Shown here: piece by piece, positions 7,594-15,084 of the stretch
How the letters are laid out: the number at the start of each line of letters is the position of its first letter
Numbering within the stretch: the stretch's first letter is position 1
Assembly: GCF_001553785.1 (NCBI RefSeq)
Contig: NZ_LOJP01000002.1
Coordinates: 416,078 to 480,077, forward strand
Direction of reading: 5' to 3'
Length of the DNA: 64,000 bases
Source: Actinoplanes sp. TFC3
GTDB taxonomy: Bacteria; Actinomycetota; Actinomycetes; Mycobacteriales; Micromonosporaceae
Notes under the pieces: generated by a model
Told to the model about the DNA's origin: nothing
The model's database searches: none
The model's input: the letters and a program-made list of their open reading frames with translations, nothing else
Made by a program: the position numbers and the translations under genes

Positions 7594-10344
7594 ATGTCTA
7601 CTTCCCCCCCGCTTGTTGTCGCTGACCGCTACCGGCTCGTCGCGCCGCTCGGTCAGGGCGGGATGGGTCGTGTCTGGCGGGCGACCGATGTCGTCCTGCA
7701 CCGTGACGTCGCGATCAAGGAGTTGGTCCCGCCACCTGGGCTTACTCCCGACGAGCGGCAGGAGATGCGGGAACGCTCGCTGCGTGAGGCGCGGGCGATC
7801 GCCCGGCTGAACAACATCAACGTGGTACGTGTTTTCGACGTCCTCCGCACGGACGCCGACCCGTGGATCGTGATGGAGTACGTGCCATCCCGCTCCCTTC
7901 AGGACATCCTCGCCGCGGACGGCCCTTTCAACCCGGTCCGCGCGGCCGAAATCGGGCTGGGTGTGCTCGGCGCCCTCCGGGCAGCTCACCGCGCCGGCGT
8001 GGTGCACCGCGACGTCAAGCCGGGCAACGTGCTCATCGGCGAGGACGGCCGGGTCGTACTGACGGACTTCGGACTCGCCACAGTCCCGGGCGACCCGAAC
8101 GTCACCCGTACGGGATTGGTCCTCGGCTCTCCGGCCTATATTGCCCCCGAGCGCGCGCGCGACGGCACAGCCGGACCCGGCGCCGACCTCTGGTCCCTTG
8201 GCGCGACCCTTTACGCGGCCGTCGAAGGGGCCTCCCCCTTCGCGCGCCCGTCCGCGATCGCAACACTCGCCGCGCTGGCCACCGAAAACCCGCCGCCGGC
8301 CCGCAACGCAGGCCCGCTCAAGCCCGTCCTCAACGGCCTGCTCCGCAAGGACCCGGCGCACCGCATCAACGCCGAAGAGGCCGAACGCCTGCCCCTGCGC
8401 GCCGCCGGCCGCCGCTCGAAGCTCGCCTTCCCGATGAGCCCGACGATGCGCCGTCCGGGCGTGGGCCGCGAACGTCCGCCGGTCGTCCCGGGCGTGTCAG
8501 CCAGCGCCCCCGTCGTCCCCGGCCCGCGCCCGCCGGTCACCAATTCGGGCGGCGCACCGGCACCCGCCCCGGCCCCGGCCCCGGCAGCCGAACCTGCGGC
8601 CGAGATGCCGGTGGAGATCAAGCCGCCCGACGTCAAGCCCGTGGAGGACAAGGCGAGGGAACGAGCCGAGCCGGCCCGCGCCACCCCCAGCGATGTGGAC
8701 GAGCTACTGGACGCGGTCGGTGAGGCCCACGCCCGGTTCTCCCCGCTGCGCACCGGCACCACCACGCTCGACCGGCTGCACCGCGCGGCCGAGTCGCTGG
8801 CCTACCAGCTACGGGTCGGGCGCACGCCGGGGCAGGCCGAGGCGGCCCGCAACGCCGCCGTGCGCCTGGCCGCCGACCTGGGCATGATGGGCCGCCAGCT
8901 GACCGACACCGTCGAGCAGGTCGAACGCGAGCTGGATGAGGTGCGCGGCCGGGCCGAGCGGCTGCGCCTGGTTCCGGCCTTCAGCATTTTCACCGCGCTG
9001 CACCGGGCCGTGCGCGATGCGGCCGACACCGAGGGCAAACGGATCCGCTTCGAGGGCCGCGGCGGGGAGCTGCGGATGGACCCGCAGGTGCTGGCGCTGG
9101 CCAGCGGCGCGCTGTCGCACGTGGTGCGCAACGCCGTGGTGCACGGCATCGAGGACGAGCCGGGCCGGGCCGCCGCGGGCAAGCCGGCCGAGGGTCACGT
9201 GGTGGTGGAGATCCAGCGGCGCGGGCGGTACGCGGCGTTCTTGTGCACCGACGACGGGCGGGGCTTCGACCTGGCCGCGGTGCGCCGTACGGCGCTGGCC
9301 CGCGGCCTGCTCATGCCGGGCAGCACCGAGCCGGATCAGCAGACCCTGGTGGACCTGGTGCTGCGCGGCGGGATCAGCACCTCCCCCACGGTCACCGAGG
9401 TGGCCGGGCGGGGCATCGGGCTGGATGTCGCGCGCGACGTGGCCGACCAGCTCGGCGGCGACGTGGCCGTGCGGACCGGAACCGGCCGGGGCACCACCAT
9501 CGAACTTGTGCTGCCGCTGGCGCTGCTGTCGCTGCACGGGCTGATCGTCGAGGCGGCCGGCACGGTGGCGACGGTGCCGCTGGACGCCGTGCGGACCTGT
9601 GTGCGCCTGCTGCCCGAGCAGGCCACCACCGCGGCGGTAACCGGCAAGCTGGCGCACAACGGTGAGGCGGTGCCGTTCCTGCCGCTGGCCCGGGCGTTGT
9701 ATGCGGGTACGGCGGTGCCCGAGGGCGGTGGGCCCGGGGTGGCGGTGATCGTTGCCGCGGACGGGGACTCGGTGGCGGTGGGGGTGGATCGGCTGGCGGG
9801 GACGTCTACTTTGGTCGTACGGCCGCTGCCTGATCTTGCTCCTGCTGCTCCGGTGATCGGTGGTGTGTCGATGGATCTGGACGGCAATCCGCGGCTGGTG
9901 CTCGACGCGCAGGGCCTGATCGCCGAGACGGCCCGATCCGGTTCCGGCGGGGTGGCGGTGCCCGAGCCCGCGCGGCGCCTGCCCATCCTGGTGGTGGACG
10001 ACTCGCTGACCACGCGCATGCTGGAGCGCAGCATCCTGGAATCGGCCGGGTTCGAAGTGGACCTGGCCGCCTCCGGTGAGGAGGGTCTGGAACGCGCCCG
10101 GGGGCGCGAGTACGGGCTGTTCCTCACCGACATCGACATGCCCGGCATCAACGGCTTCGAGTTCGTCGAGCAAACCCGCGCCGACCCCGGGCTGGCCAAG
10201 GTACCGGCGATCCTGGTCAGCTCGCGCGCCAGCGCCGAGGACCGGGCGCGCGGCGCCGCGGCCGGGGCGAGCGCCTATGTGGTCAAGGGCGAGTTCAACC
10301 AGGAGGAGCTGCTCGCCCACATCCGCAGGCTGGTCGCATCATGA
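7594..10344 (+). CDS. Ser/Thr protein kinase fused to CheA-like histidine kinase and receiver domain
   Basis: 916 residues with an unusual domain order. (1) Hanks-type Ser/Thr kinase at about 10-270: glycine loop GQGGMG, VAIK with K42, catalytic HRD 138-140, DFG 158-160, APE 184-186, so it looks active. (2) Pro/Ala-rich linker about 285-365 (PAPAPAPAPAA). (3) CheA-like kinase core about 370-640: dimerisation helices, N-box with N513 and H517 (VVRNAVVHGIE), G1 box DDGRGFD, G2 box GRGIGLD. (4) CheW/P5-like domain about 645-780. (5) Receiver 797-914 with acidic pair 802-803, phosphosite D846 and K898. No Hpt (P1) domain with a phosphoacceptor histidine was found; the kinase stands where P1 would be. 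No membrane segment, so cytoplasmic. GTG 7591 precedes ATG 7594; the latter was chosen because TATTTT at 7581-7586 suggests a leaderless transcript. The stop overlaps the CheB start. Confidence 0.88.
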   Translation: MSTSPPLVVADRYRLVAPLGQGGMGRVWRATDVVLHRDVAIKELVPPPGLTPDERQEMRERSLREARAIARLNNINVVRVFDVLRTDADPWIVMEYVPSRSLQDILAADGPFNPVRAAEIGLGVLGALRAAHRAGVVHRDVKPGNVLIGEDGRVVLTDFGLATVPGDPNVTRTGLVLGSPAYIAPERARDGTAGPGADLWSLGATLYAAVEGASPFARPSAIATLAALATENPPPARNAGPLKPVLNGLLRKDPAHRINAEEAERLPLRAAGRRSKLAFPMSPTMRRPGVGRERPPVVPGVSASAPVVPGPRPPVTNSGGAPAPAPAPAPAAEPAAEMPVEIKPPDVKPVEDKARERAEPARATPSDVDELLDAVGEAHARFSPLRTGTTTLDRLHRAAESLAYQLRVGRTPGQAEAARNAAVRLAADLGMMGRQLTDTVEQVERELDEVRGRAERLRLVPAFSIFTALHRAVRDAADTEGKRIRFEGRGGELRMDPQVLALASGALSHVVRNAVVHGIEDEPGRAAAGKPAEGHVVVEIQRRGRYAAFLCTDDGRGFDLAAVRRTALARGLLMPGSTEPDQQTLVDLVLRGGISTSPTVTEVAGRGIGLDVARDVADQLGGDVAVRTGTGRGTTIELVLPLALLSLHGLIVEAAGTVATVPLDAVRTCVRLLPEQATTAAVTGKLAHNGEAVPFLPLARALYAGTAVPEGGGPGVAVIVAADGDSVAVGVDRLAGTSTLVVRPLPDLAPAAPVIGGVSMDLDGNPRLVLDAQGLIAETARSGSGGVAVPEPARRLPILVVDDSLTTRMLERSILESAGFEVDLAASGEEGLERARGREYGLFLTDIDMPGINGFEFVEQTRADPGLAKVPAILVSSRASAEDRARGAAAGASAYVVKGEFNQEELLAHIRRLVAS

Positions 10345-11405
10345 TCCGGGTGCTGGTGGTCGAGGATTCGGCGACCATGCGCCACCTGCTGCGCGAGTCG
10401 CTCGCCGGGGACCCGGAGCTGCAGGTGGTCGGCGAGGCGGTGGACGGCGACCAAGCCGTGGAGATGGTCCGCCGGCTGCGCCCCGACGTGGTGACCATGG
10501 ACATGATGCTGCCCACGATGAGCGGGCTGGAGGCCACCGAGCACATCATGGCCGAGACCCCCACCCCGATCCTGGTGGTCTCCTCGGCCGACCGGCAGGA
10601 GCTGTTCAGCACCTACAACGCCCTCGCCGCGGGCGCGGTCGACGTGCTGGAGAAGCCGCGCGGGGACGCCTCGGACGCCAACTGGGGACGGCGGCTGTGC
10701 GGCTGCGTGCGGATGGTGTCGCGGATCCGGGTGATCACCCACCCCCGGGCCCGGCTGGCCAACCGGTCGGTGCGCACCGAACCCGCCCCGCCGGTGAGCA
10801 TCCCGGTCCCCGCGGGCCCGCCCGGCGTGGTGGTGGTCGGCTCGTCCACCGGCGGTCCCGGCGCGCTGACCGAGTTGCTGCGCGGATTGCCGCCGACCTT
10901 CCGTACGCCGGTGCTCATCGTGCAGCACATCGCGGCCAGCGAACCGTTCGCCGTGGCGTTCTCCGACTGGCTGGCCGGGCAGACCGGCCGCGCGGTCAGC
11001 TACGCCACCGACGGCGTGCCCACGCGTTCGCTGACCGGGCGGGTGCTGCTGGCCCCGCCGGACCGGCACATACTCCTGCGCGACGGCTTGGTGCGGCTCA
11101 GCGACGCCCCGCCCCGGCACTCCTGCCGGCCCTCGGTGGACGTGCTGTTCGAGTCGGTGGCGCCGGAGTACGGCGGGGCGGCCACCGGCGTGCTGCTCAC
11201 CGGCATGGGCCGCGACGGCGCCGAGGGGCTGCTGCGCATGCGGGCCCGCGGTGCGGTCACGTTCGCCCAGGACGAGGCCAGTTGCGTGGTGTACGGCATG
11301 CCCCGCGAAGCCGCGCTGCTCGGTGCCGCCGCGCACATCATGCCCCCGGCCCGCATCGCCGCCCGCCTGGCCGAGCTGGCCACCGCTACCGGGGTGACCC
11401 GATGA
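10341..11405 (+). CDS. cheB: CheB-type protein-glutamate methylesterase with receiver domain
   Basis: 354 residues. An N-terminal receiver (1-125) has phosphosite D54 (VTMDMMLP) and K105; after a short linker comes the methylesterase domain (about 160-350) with catalytic S169 (GSSTGGP), H196 (VQHIA) and D292 (GMGRDGAEG). Canonical CheB demethylates or deamidates glutamates on chemoreceptors after phosphorylation by CheA. It overlaps the upstream fusion kinase and the downstream triple-receiver kinase by four bases on each side, so the three are translated together. No CheR methyltransferase, chemoreceptor, CheW or flagellar gene is in the window, so the substrate is unclear; it may act on an unlinked receptor or in a non-motility pathway. 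Confidence 0.93.
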   Translation: MIRVLVVEDSATMRHLLRESLAGDPELQVVGEAVDGDQAVEMVRRLRPDVVTMDMMLPTMSGLEATEHIMAETPTPILVVSSADRQELFSTYNALAAGAVDVLEKPRGDASDANWGRRLCGCVRMVSRIRVITHPRARLANRSVRTEPAPPVSIPVPAGPPGVVVVGSSTGGPGALTELLRGLPPTFRTPVLIVQHIAASEPFAVAFSDWLAGQTGRAVSYATDGVPTRSLTGRVLLAPPDRHILLRDGLVRLSDAPPRHSCRPSVDVLFESVAPEYGGAATGVLLTGMGRDGAEGLLRMRARGAVTFAQDEASCVVYGMPREAALLGAAAHIMPPARIAARLAELATATGVTR

Positions 11406-13363
11406 CTGCCACCCCCACCGTGCTGATCGTCGACGACAGCCTGACCGTACGGATGGACCTGCACGAGTCCTTCGAGGCCGACGGCTTCGCCACCATCCTG
11501 TGCGCCACCGGTGAGCAGGCCCGCGCCGCGTTCGCCGCCGGTGGTTTCGACGTGGCGGTGCTCGACGTGCTGCTGCCCGACGCCGACGGCGTGGAGCTGC
11601 TCACCGAGCTGCGTTCGCGGGCCGGCGGCGACACCACTGTCACCGTGCTGCTGTCCAGCGAGGCCGAGGTGGCCCACCGGCTGCACGGGCTGCGTACCGG
11701 CGCGGACGAGTACGTCGGCAAACCCTATGACGCGGGCTACGTGGTGGCCCGCTGCCGCCAGCTGCTCGGCGAGCGCACCGGGCAGGTGCCCTCGATGGCC
11801 ACGACGGTGCTGGTCATCGACGACAGCCTGACCTTCCGCGAGCAGCTGCGCGCGTTGCTCCAACCCGAGGGCTACGCCGTGCTCACCGCGGCTTCCGGCG
11901 AGGAGGGCCTGCGCACGGCCGCGGATCGCCGTCCCCAGGCGGTCATCGTGGACGGGGTGATGCCGGGCATCGACGGCGCCACGGTGATCCGGCGGATGCG
12001 CCTGGACCCGGCGCTGCGTGACACGCCCTGCCTGTTGATGACGGCGGCCGACGACTACGCCACCGAGGTGCAGATGCTGGAGGCGGGCGCGGATGCGTTC
12101 GTGCGCAAGCAGCAGGACCTCGCCGTAGTGCTGGCCAAGCTGGCTGCGGTGCTGCGGACCAGCGCCGAGAAGTTGCCCTTCGAAGCCATCGGCAGCCTGC
12201 ACGGGCCGGGCAAGGTGCTGACGGTGACCGCCGAGCGGTGCCGGCTGGCCGAGCTGGCCGGGGCGCTGCGCACCGACGGCTACGACGTGGTGGAGGCCGG
12301 CAACGGCGATGACGCGCTCAACCTGCTGGCCGCGCAGCCGGTGGACTGCATCGTGCTCGGGCTGGGCGCCGGTGCCGCCGAGCTGTGCAAGCGGATCAAG
12401 GAGGTGCCGGTCATCGGCGAGACGCCGCTGGTGATAACCGGCGAGCACGAGGACGCGCTGCTGGAGTGCCTCGCCGCGGGCGCCGACGATTACCTGCGCT
12501 GGGATGACGGGGCGGAAACCCTTCGAGCGCACGTACGCTCCCAGATCCGCCGCAAGCAGTCGCTGGACGAGAGCCGCCGCATCCGCGAGGAACTCATGCG
12601 CCGTGAGCTCGACGCGGCCGGGGAACGCGCCGCCCGCCAGCTCGCCGAGACCCGGGCCGCGCTGGTCGAGGAGCTGGAGTGGCGCAACCGGGAGCTGGAG
12701 GCGTTCAGCGGCTCGGTGTCGCACGACCTGCGCGGACCCCTGCAGATCATCAGCAGCTTCGCCGAGACCATCCTCGAGGACGAGGACATCGAGCCGCTCG
12801 GCGAGCAGGCCCGTCACCGGGTGCAGCGCATCCACGCCGCCGCGCTGCGCATGGCCGACCTGGTCGAGTCGCTGCTCATCCTGGCCCGGGCCAGCCGCGG
12901 CGACCTGCGCCGCCAGCACTTCGACCTGACCATGACCGCCTGGCAGGTGATCGGCGAGGTGCACGCCCGCGAACCGGGGCGCAAACTCGACTTCGTCGTG
13001 GCCGCCGACATGACCGTCGACGCCGACGAGGGCCTGGTCCGGGTGATCCTGGAGAACCTGGTGAACAACGCGTTCAAGTTCACCCGCAAGATCGAGCACC
13101 CGGTGATCGAGGTCGGCTGGAGCGGCCCCGGCGACAACCCGCGCTACCACGTCAAGGACAACGGAGCCGGGTTCCCGGCAGGCAAGGCGATCGAGCTGTT
13201 CCGCCCGTTCGCCCGCCTGCACAACGCCGAGGACTTCCCGGGCACCGGCATCGGCCTGACCACGGTGCACCGGGCCATCGAACGCCACGGCGGCGAAATC
13301 CACGCCGAAGGCGAAGACGGCCGCGGCGCCACGTTCTGGTTCACCCTGCCCCCGGCTCGCTGA
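11402..13363 (+). CDS. Hybrid histidine kinase with three N-terminal receiver-type domains
   Basis: 653 residues. REC1 (about 5-125, D55), REC2 (about 134-250, D184) and REC3 (about 272-385) are followed by a coiled-coil helix (385-435), a HisKA domain with phosphoacceptor H441 (SVSHDLRGPL), and a HATPase_c domain (about 540-650; N-box N552/N555, G1 DNGAG, G2 GTGIGL). REC3 has lost its phosphoacceptor: the position is glycine 320 (IVLGLG), so it is probably a protein-binding module. There is no membrane or ligand-sensing domain; input is presumably phosphotransfer from the upstream CheA-like kinase. The frame is open far upstream, but the start is ATG 11402, overlapping the cheB stop. The 3' end overlaps the convergent nucleotidyltransferase gene by 23 bases. 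Confidence 0.9.
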   Translation: MTATPTVLIVDDSLTVRMDLHESFEADGFATILCATGEQARAAFAAGGFDVAVLDVLLPDADGVELLTELRSRAGGDTTVTVLLSSEAEVAHRLHGLRTGADEYVGKPYDAGYVVARCRQLLGERTGQVPSMATTVLVIDDSLTFREQLRALLQPEGYAVLTAASGEEGLRTAADRRPQAVIVDGVMPGIDGATVIRRMRLDPALRDTPCLLMTAADDYATEVQMLEAGADAFVRKQQDLAVVLAKLAAVLRTSAEKLPFEAIGSLHGPGKVLTVTAERCRLAELAGALRTDGYDVVEAGNGDDALNLLAAQPVDCIVLGLGAGAAELCKRIKEVPVIGETPLVITGEHEDALLECLAAGADDYLRWDDGAETLRAHVRSQIRRKQSLDESRRIREELMRRELDAAGERAARQLAETRAALVEELEWRNRELEAFSGSVSHDLRGPLQIISSFAETILEDEDIEPLGEQARHRVQRIHAAALRMADLVESLLILARASRGDLRRQHFDLTMTAWQVIGEVHAREPGRKLDFVVAADMTVDADEGLVRVILENLVNNAFKFTRKIEHPVIEVGWSGPGDNPRYHVKDNGAGFPAGKAIELFRPFARLHNAEDFPGTGIGLTTVHRAIERHGGEIHAEGEDGRGATFWFTLPPAR

Positions 13364-13841
13364 TGAGGCCGGGGGCAGCCGGCGAGGCGCCCGGGTTCAG
13401 CCACCGGTTCAGGGCCGCTATGTCGGCTCGGTCCTTGGGACGGTCCAGCGCCTGCTTGTATCTGAGCACGTCGGCAAGCCGGGCGAACGGCAGGCCTTCG
13501 ATCATTTCCGCGTTGTCGATGAGCTGGTCGGCGTCCCATTCCGGGGAGATCCATCCCGGTGAGAACTGAATCAACCCGTCGCAGAACAAGGCCATGGGCG
13601 CGCCGTTGAGGTCCCCGACGGCAGGCGCGCCGCAATCCTGGACGCGCTGCCAGACGGCGCCGCGAGCGACCACATCGACATCGCGCAGGTGCGTACGCAG
13701 CCCGTGCGCCAGCAACGGGCCGCTGCCGAAGACGACGAAATCCCTGCAGTCGAGCTCGAGCTTGGTCACCAGCTCGACCAGCTCGCGAATCAGGCGATCG
13801 TCGGCAAGGCTCACCGAGCGGTGCACCTGGGGCATGATCAC
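13341..13841 (-). CDS. Nucleotidyltransferase-like protein
   Basis: 166 residues. The segment VVFGSGPLLAHGLR followed by DVDVVARG resembles the G-S/G...D-x-D core of the nucleotidyltransferase fold, as in small proteins annotated as nucleotidyltransferase or AbiEii-like. The C-terminal half includes LPFARLADVLRYKQAL and RPKDRADI, typical of the same group. It is last in a leftward operon with a small membrane protein and a Crp-like regulator, overlapping its neighbour by four bases. The 3' end overlaps the histidine kinase gene on the other strand by 23 bases. A third conserved acidic residue was not confidently identified, so activity is uncertain. A second ATG at 13835 is an alternative start. 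Confidence 0.6.
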   Translation of the reverse strand: MIMPQVHRSVSLADDRLIRELVELVTKLELDCRDFVVFGSGPLLAHGLRTHLRDVDVVARGAVWQRVQDCGAPAVGDLNGAPMALFCDGLIQFSPGWISPEWDADQLIDNAEMIEGLPFARLADVLRYKQALDRPKDRADIAALNRWLNPGASPAAPGLISEPGAG

Positions 13842-14161
13842 ATTCCTTGCCGTCGAAGGATTCGTCTGGTCTCCCGCACCAAGGCGGAGGACTGGGCCGG
13901 TCCGGGAGTCGCTGCCTGTTCGGCATGCCCCACCCTGCCTGCATCAGCGGGGGGCTGTCCTTCCAGCTGGCTGCACGCAATGATGATTTTGGGTCGCTCA
14001 CTCGGCCGCGTGTTCTCGAGCGCCTTCGCCAGCCGGCGGGTGCGGGCCTGTTGTTCGATCCAGGTCCGCAGCACCGAGGCCAGACCGAGGATGACGGCGA
14101 ACACCGCAACCCCGCCGGCCGCCTCGTTGAGCAGATAGTCCGGCATCAGCAGACCGGTCAC
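13838..14161 (-). CDS. Small membrane protein with N-terminal transmembrane helix
   Basis: 107 residues. A hydrophobic segment at about 12-31 (AGGVAVFAVILGLASVL) is followed by a basic, Arg-rich cytoplasmic tail with no recognised domain. It overlaps both the Crp-like gene upstream and the nucleotidyltransferase-like gene downstream by four bases, so it is almost certainly part of one operon. Possible role: membrane anchor or partner of the downstream protein; this is inferred from the tight coupling only. Confidence 0.6.
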   Translation of the reverse strand: MTGLLMPDYLLNEAAGGVAVFAVILGLASVLRTWIEQQARTRRLAKALENTRPSERPKIIIACSQLEGQPPADAGRVGHAEQAATPGPAQSSALVRETRRILRRQGM

Positions 14162-14838
14162 GACACCGTGAGGTCGCCGTCGGCGACCCGGCGCAGGACG
14201 GGTAGCTGCACGATTGTGATCATCTGCCGTCCTGTCCCCACGATGCCGGAAGCCTTCAGCTTCCCGATGACCTTCTTCACGGAGTCGAGCTTCTTTGCTC
14301 CGATCAGAGCCGCGAGATCCTGCTGACTCAACCTCAGCGTGACGCTGCCGTCATCGCCGGCCCGGCCCAGCCCCAGGTCCGACAGCTCGACGAGCCGCTT
14401 GGCCAGTTGCTGTTCGATCACCAGCTCGGATTCGACGGTGCGCATGGTGGCGCGGTCGGCCACGTCGTCGGTCATGGCGAGCAGGGCGTGCATGGCCCGC
14501 GGGTGGGCGTACAGGAACTCCAGCCACTTCGCGCCGGGCAGGTACAGCGCCTCCACGTCGTCGAACGCCACGATGCTGGCCATCCGGGGCTGCCCGCGGA
14601 TGACCGCCATCTCGCCAACGATCTGACCGGGACCCCGGATGTCGATGATGCGCGGCGGCCGGCCACGGGTGGCTTTGACATGCCCCTTCTTGAGGAGCAA
14701 GGCGAAGTCACCCGGCTCGCCCTCGAGGAAGAAGGGATGGCCGGACGCTCGGTGAATCGGGTGCCCCACCGCTTCCAACGCGGCCAACTCCTCGTCGGAG
14801 AGGAGAGGCATCGGCTGATCAAAGGGGATCGTCGCCAC
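14158..14838 (-). CDS. Crp/Fnr-family transcriptional regulator
   Basis: 226 residues. The N-terminal cyclic-nucleotide-binding beta-roll (about 15-135) shows GPGQIVGEMAVIRGQPR, the family phosphate-binding-cassette region, followed by a dimerisation helix and a C-terminal winged helix-turn-helix (LSQQDLAALIGAKKLDSVKK). The GEMAVIRGQPR stretch resembles the R/S site of cNMP binders, but ligand binding is not proven. The start is GTG 14838: TACACT at 14846-14851 (minus strand) lies 7 bases upstream, which suggests a leaderless mRNA, and a perfect palindrome covers that promoter. It heads an operon with a membrane protein and a nucleotidyltransferase-like protein. Confidence 0.88.
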   Translation of the reverse strand: MATIPFDQPMPLLSDEELAALEAVGHPIHRASGHPFFLEGEPGDFALLLKKGHVKATRGRPPRIIDIRGPGQIVGEMAVIRGQPRMASIVAFDDVEALYLPGAKWLEFLYAHPRAMHALLAMTDDVADRATMRTVESELVIEQQLAKRLVELSDLGLGRAGDDGSVTLRLSQQDLAALIGAKKLDSVKKVIGKLKASGIVGTGRQMITIVQLPVLRRVADGDLTVS

Positions 14839-15028
14839 ATTCGAAAGTGTAGAACGACACTTTCATGAGCACCATAGGATGCACCCGCCCAGGTGCGGCG
14901 GGTTCATGGTCAGCGGCATCGCAACGACCGGCGCCTCGGTGCGGATCGTCGCTGGTGGCGGCCGAGGCCACCGGCTGGAAGGCAAGCATCAGCACGGCCG
15001 CGGCCGCGAGTACCCATCGTCTTCGCAC
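14819..15028 (-). CDS. Possible small secreted peptide (doubtful)
   Basis: A 69-codon frame from GTG 15028 begins with a good signal-peptide-like sequence (RRRWVLAAAAVLMLAFQPVASA), but the rest has no recognisable features and runs through the Crp-gene promoter and start. No ribosome-binding site was seen, and it begins 7 bases after a strong hairpin. It may be a remnant or chance. Recorded because the region 14865-15034 has no other gene. Confidence 0.2.
   Translation of the reverse strand: MRRRWVLAAAAVLMLAFQPVASAATSDDPHRGAGRCDAADHEPAAPGRVHPMVLMKVSFYTFECGDDPL
14843..14864 (-). promoter_or_regulatory. Palindromic operator over a leaderless promoter of the Crp-like gene
   Basis: GAAAGTGT (14843-14850), spacer AGAACG, ACACTTTC (14857-14864): an 8-bp perfect inverted repeat with a 6-base spacer, the geometry bound by Crp-family dimers. 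It contains the -10-like TACACT (minus strand, 14851 to 14846), and the GTG start follows 7 bases after it. Autoregulation by the Crp-like protein is the simplest reading; this is inferred. Confidence 0.55.
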
Positions 15029-15034
15029 ACCACG

Positions 15035-15080
15035 TCAACGACCTGCCGGGCCGAAGCTCACGGGTCCGGCAGGTCGTTGA
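15035..15080 (-). terminator. Strong hairpin terminator after the ABC permease gene
   Basis: TCAACGACCTGCCGG (15035-15049) is perfectly complementary to 15066-15080, giving a 15-bp stem with a 16-base loop. It starts five bases beyond the permease stop codon on the minus strand. There is no long U tract, as is usual in high-GC actinobacteria. Confidence 0.75.
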
Positions 15081-15084
15081 GCGA

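Noticed and set aside
8540..8600. CCGGCC-type simple repeat as a regulatory element
   Set aside because: It encodes the Ala-Pro linker of the fusion kinase and needs no other explanation.
11000..13303. 767-codon minus-strand frame opposite the triple-receiver kinase
   Set aside because: Same antisense artefact; the plus strand has a complete, motif-bearing protein.
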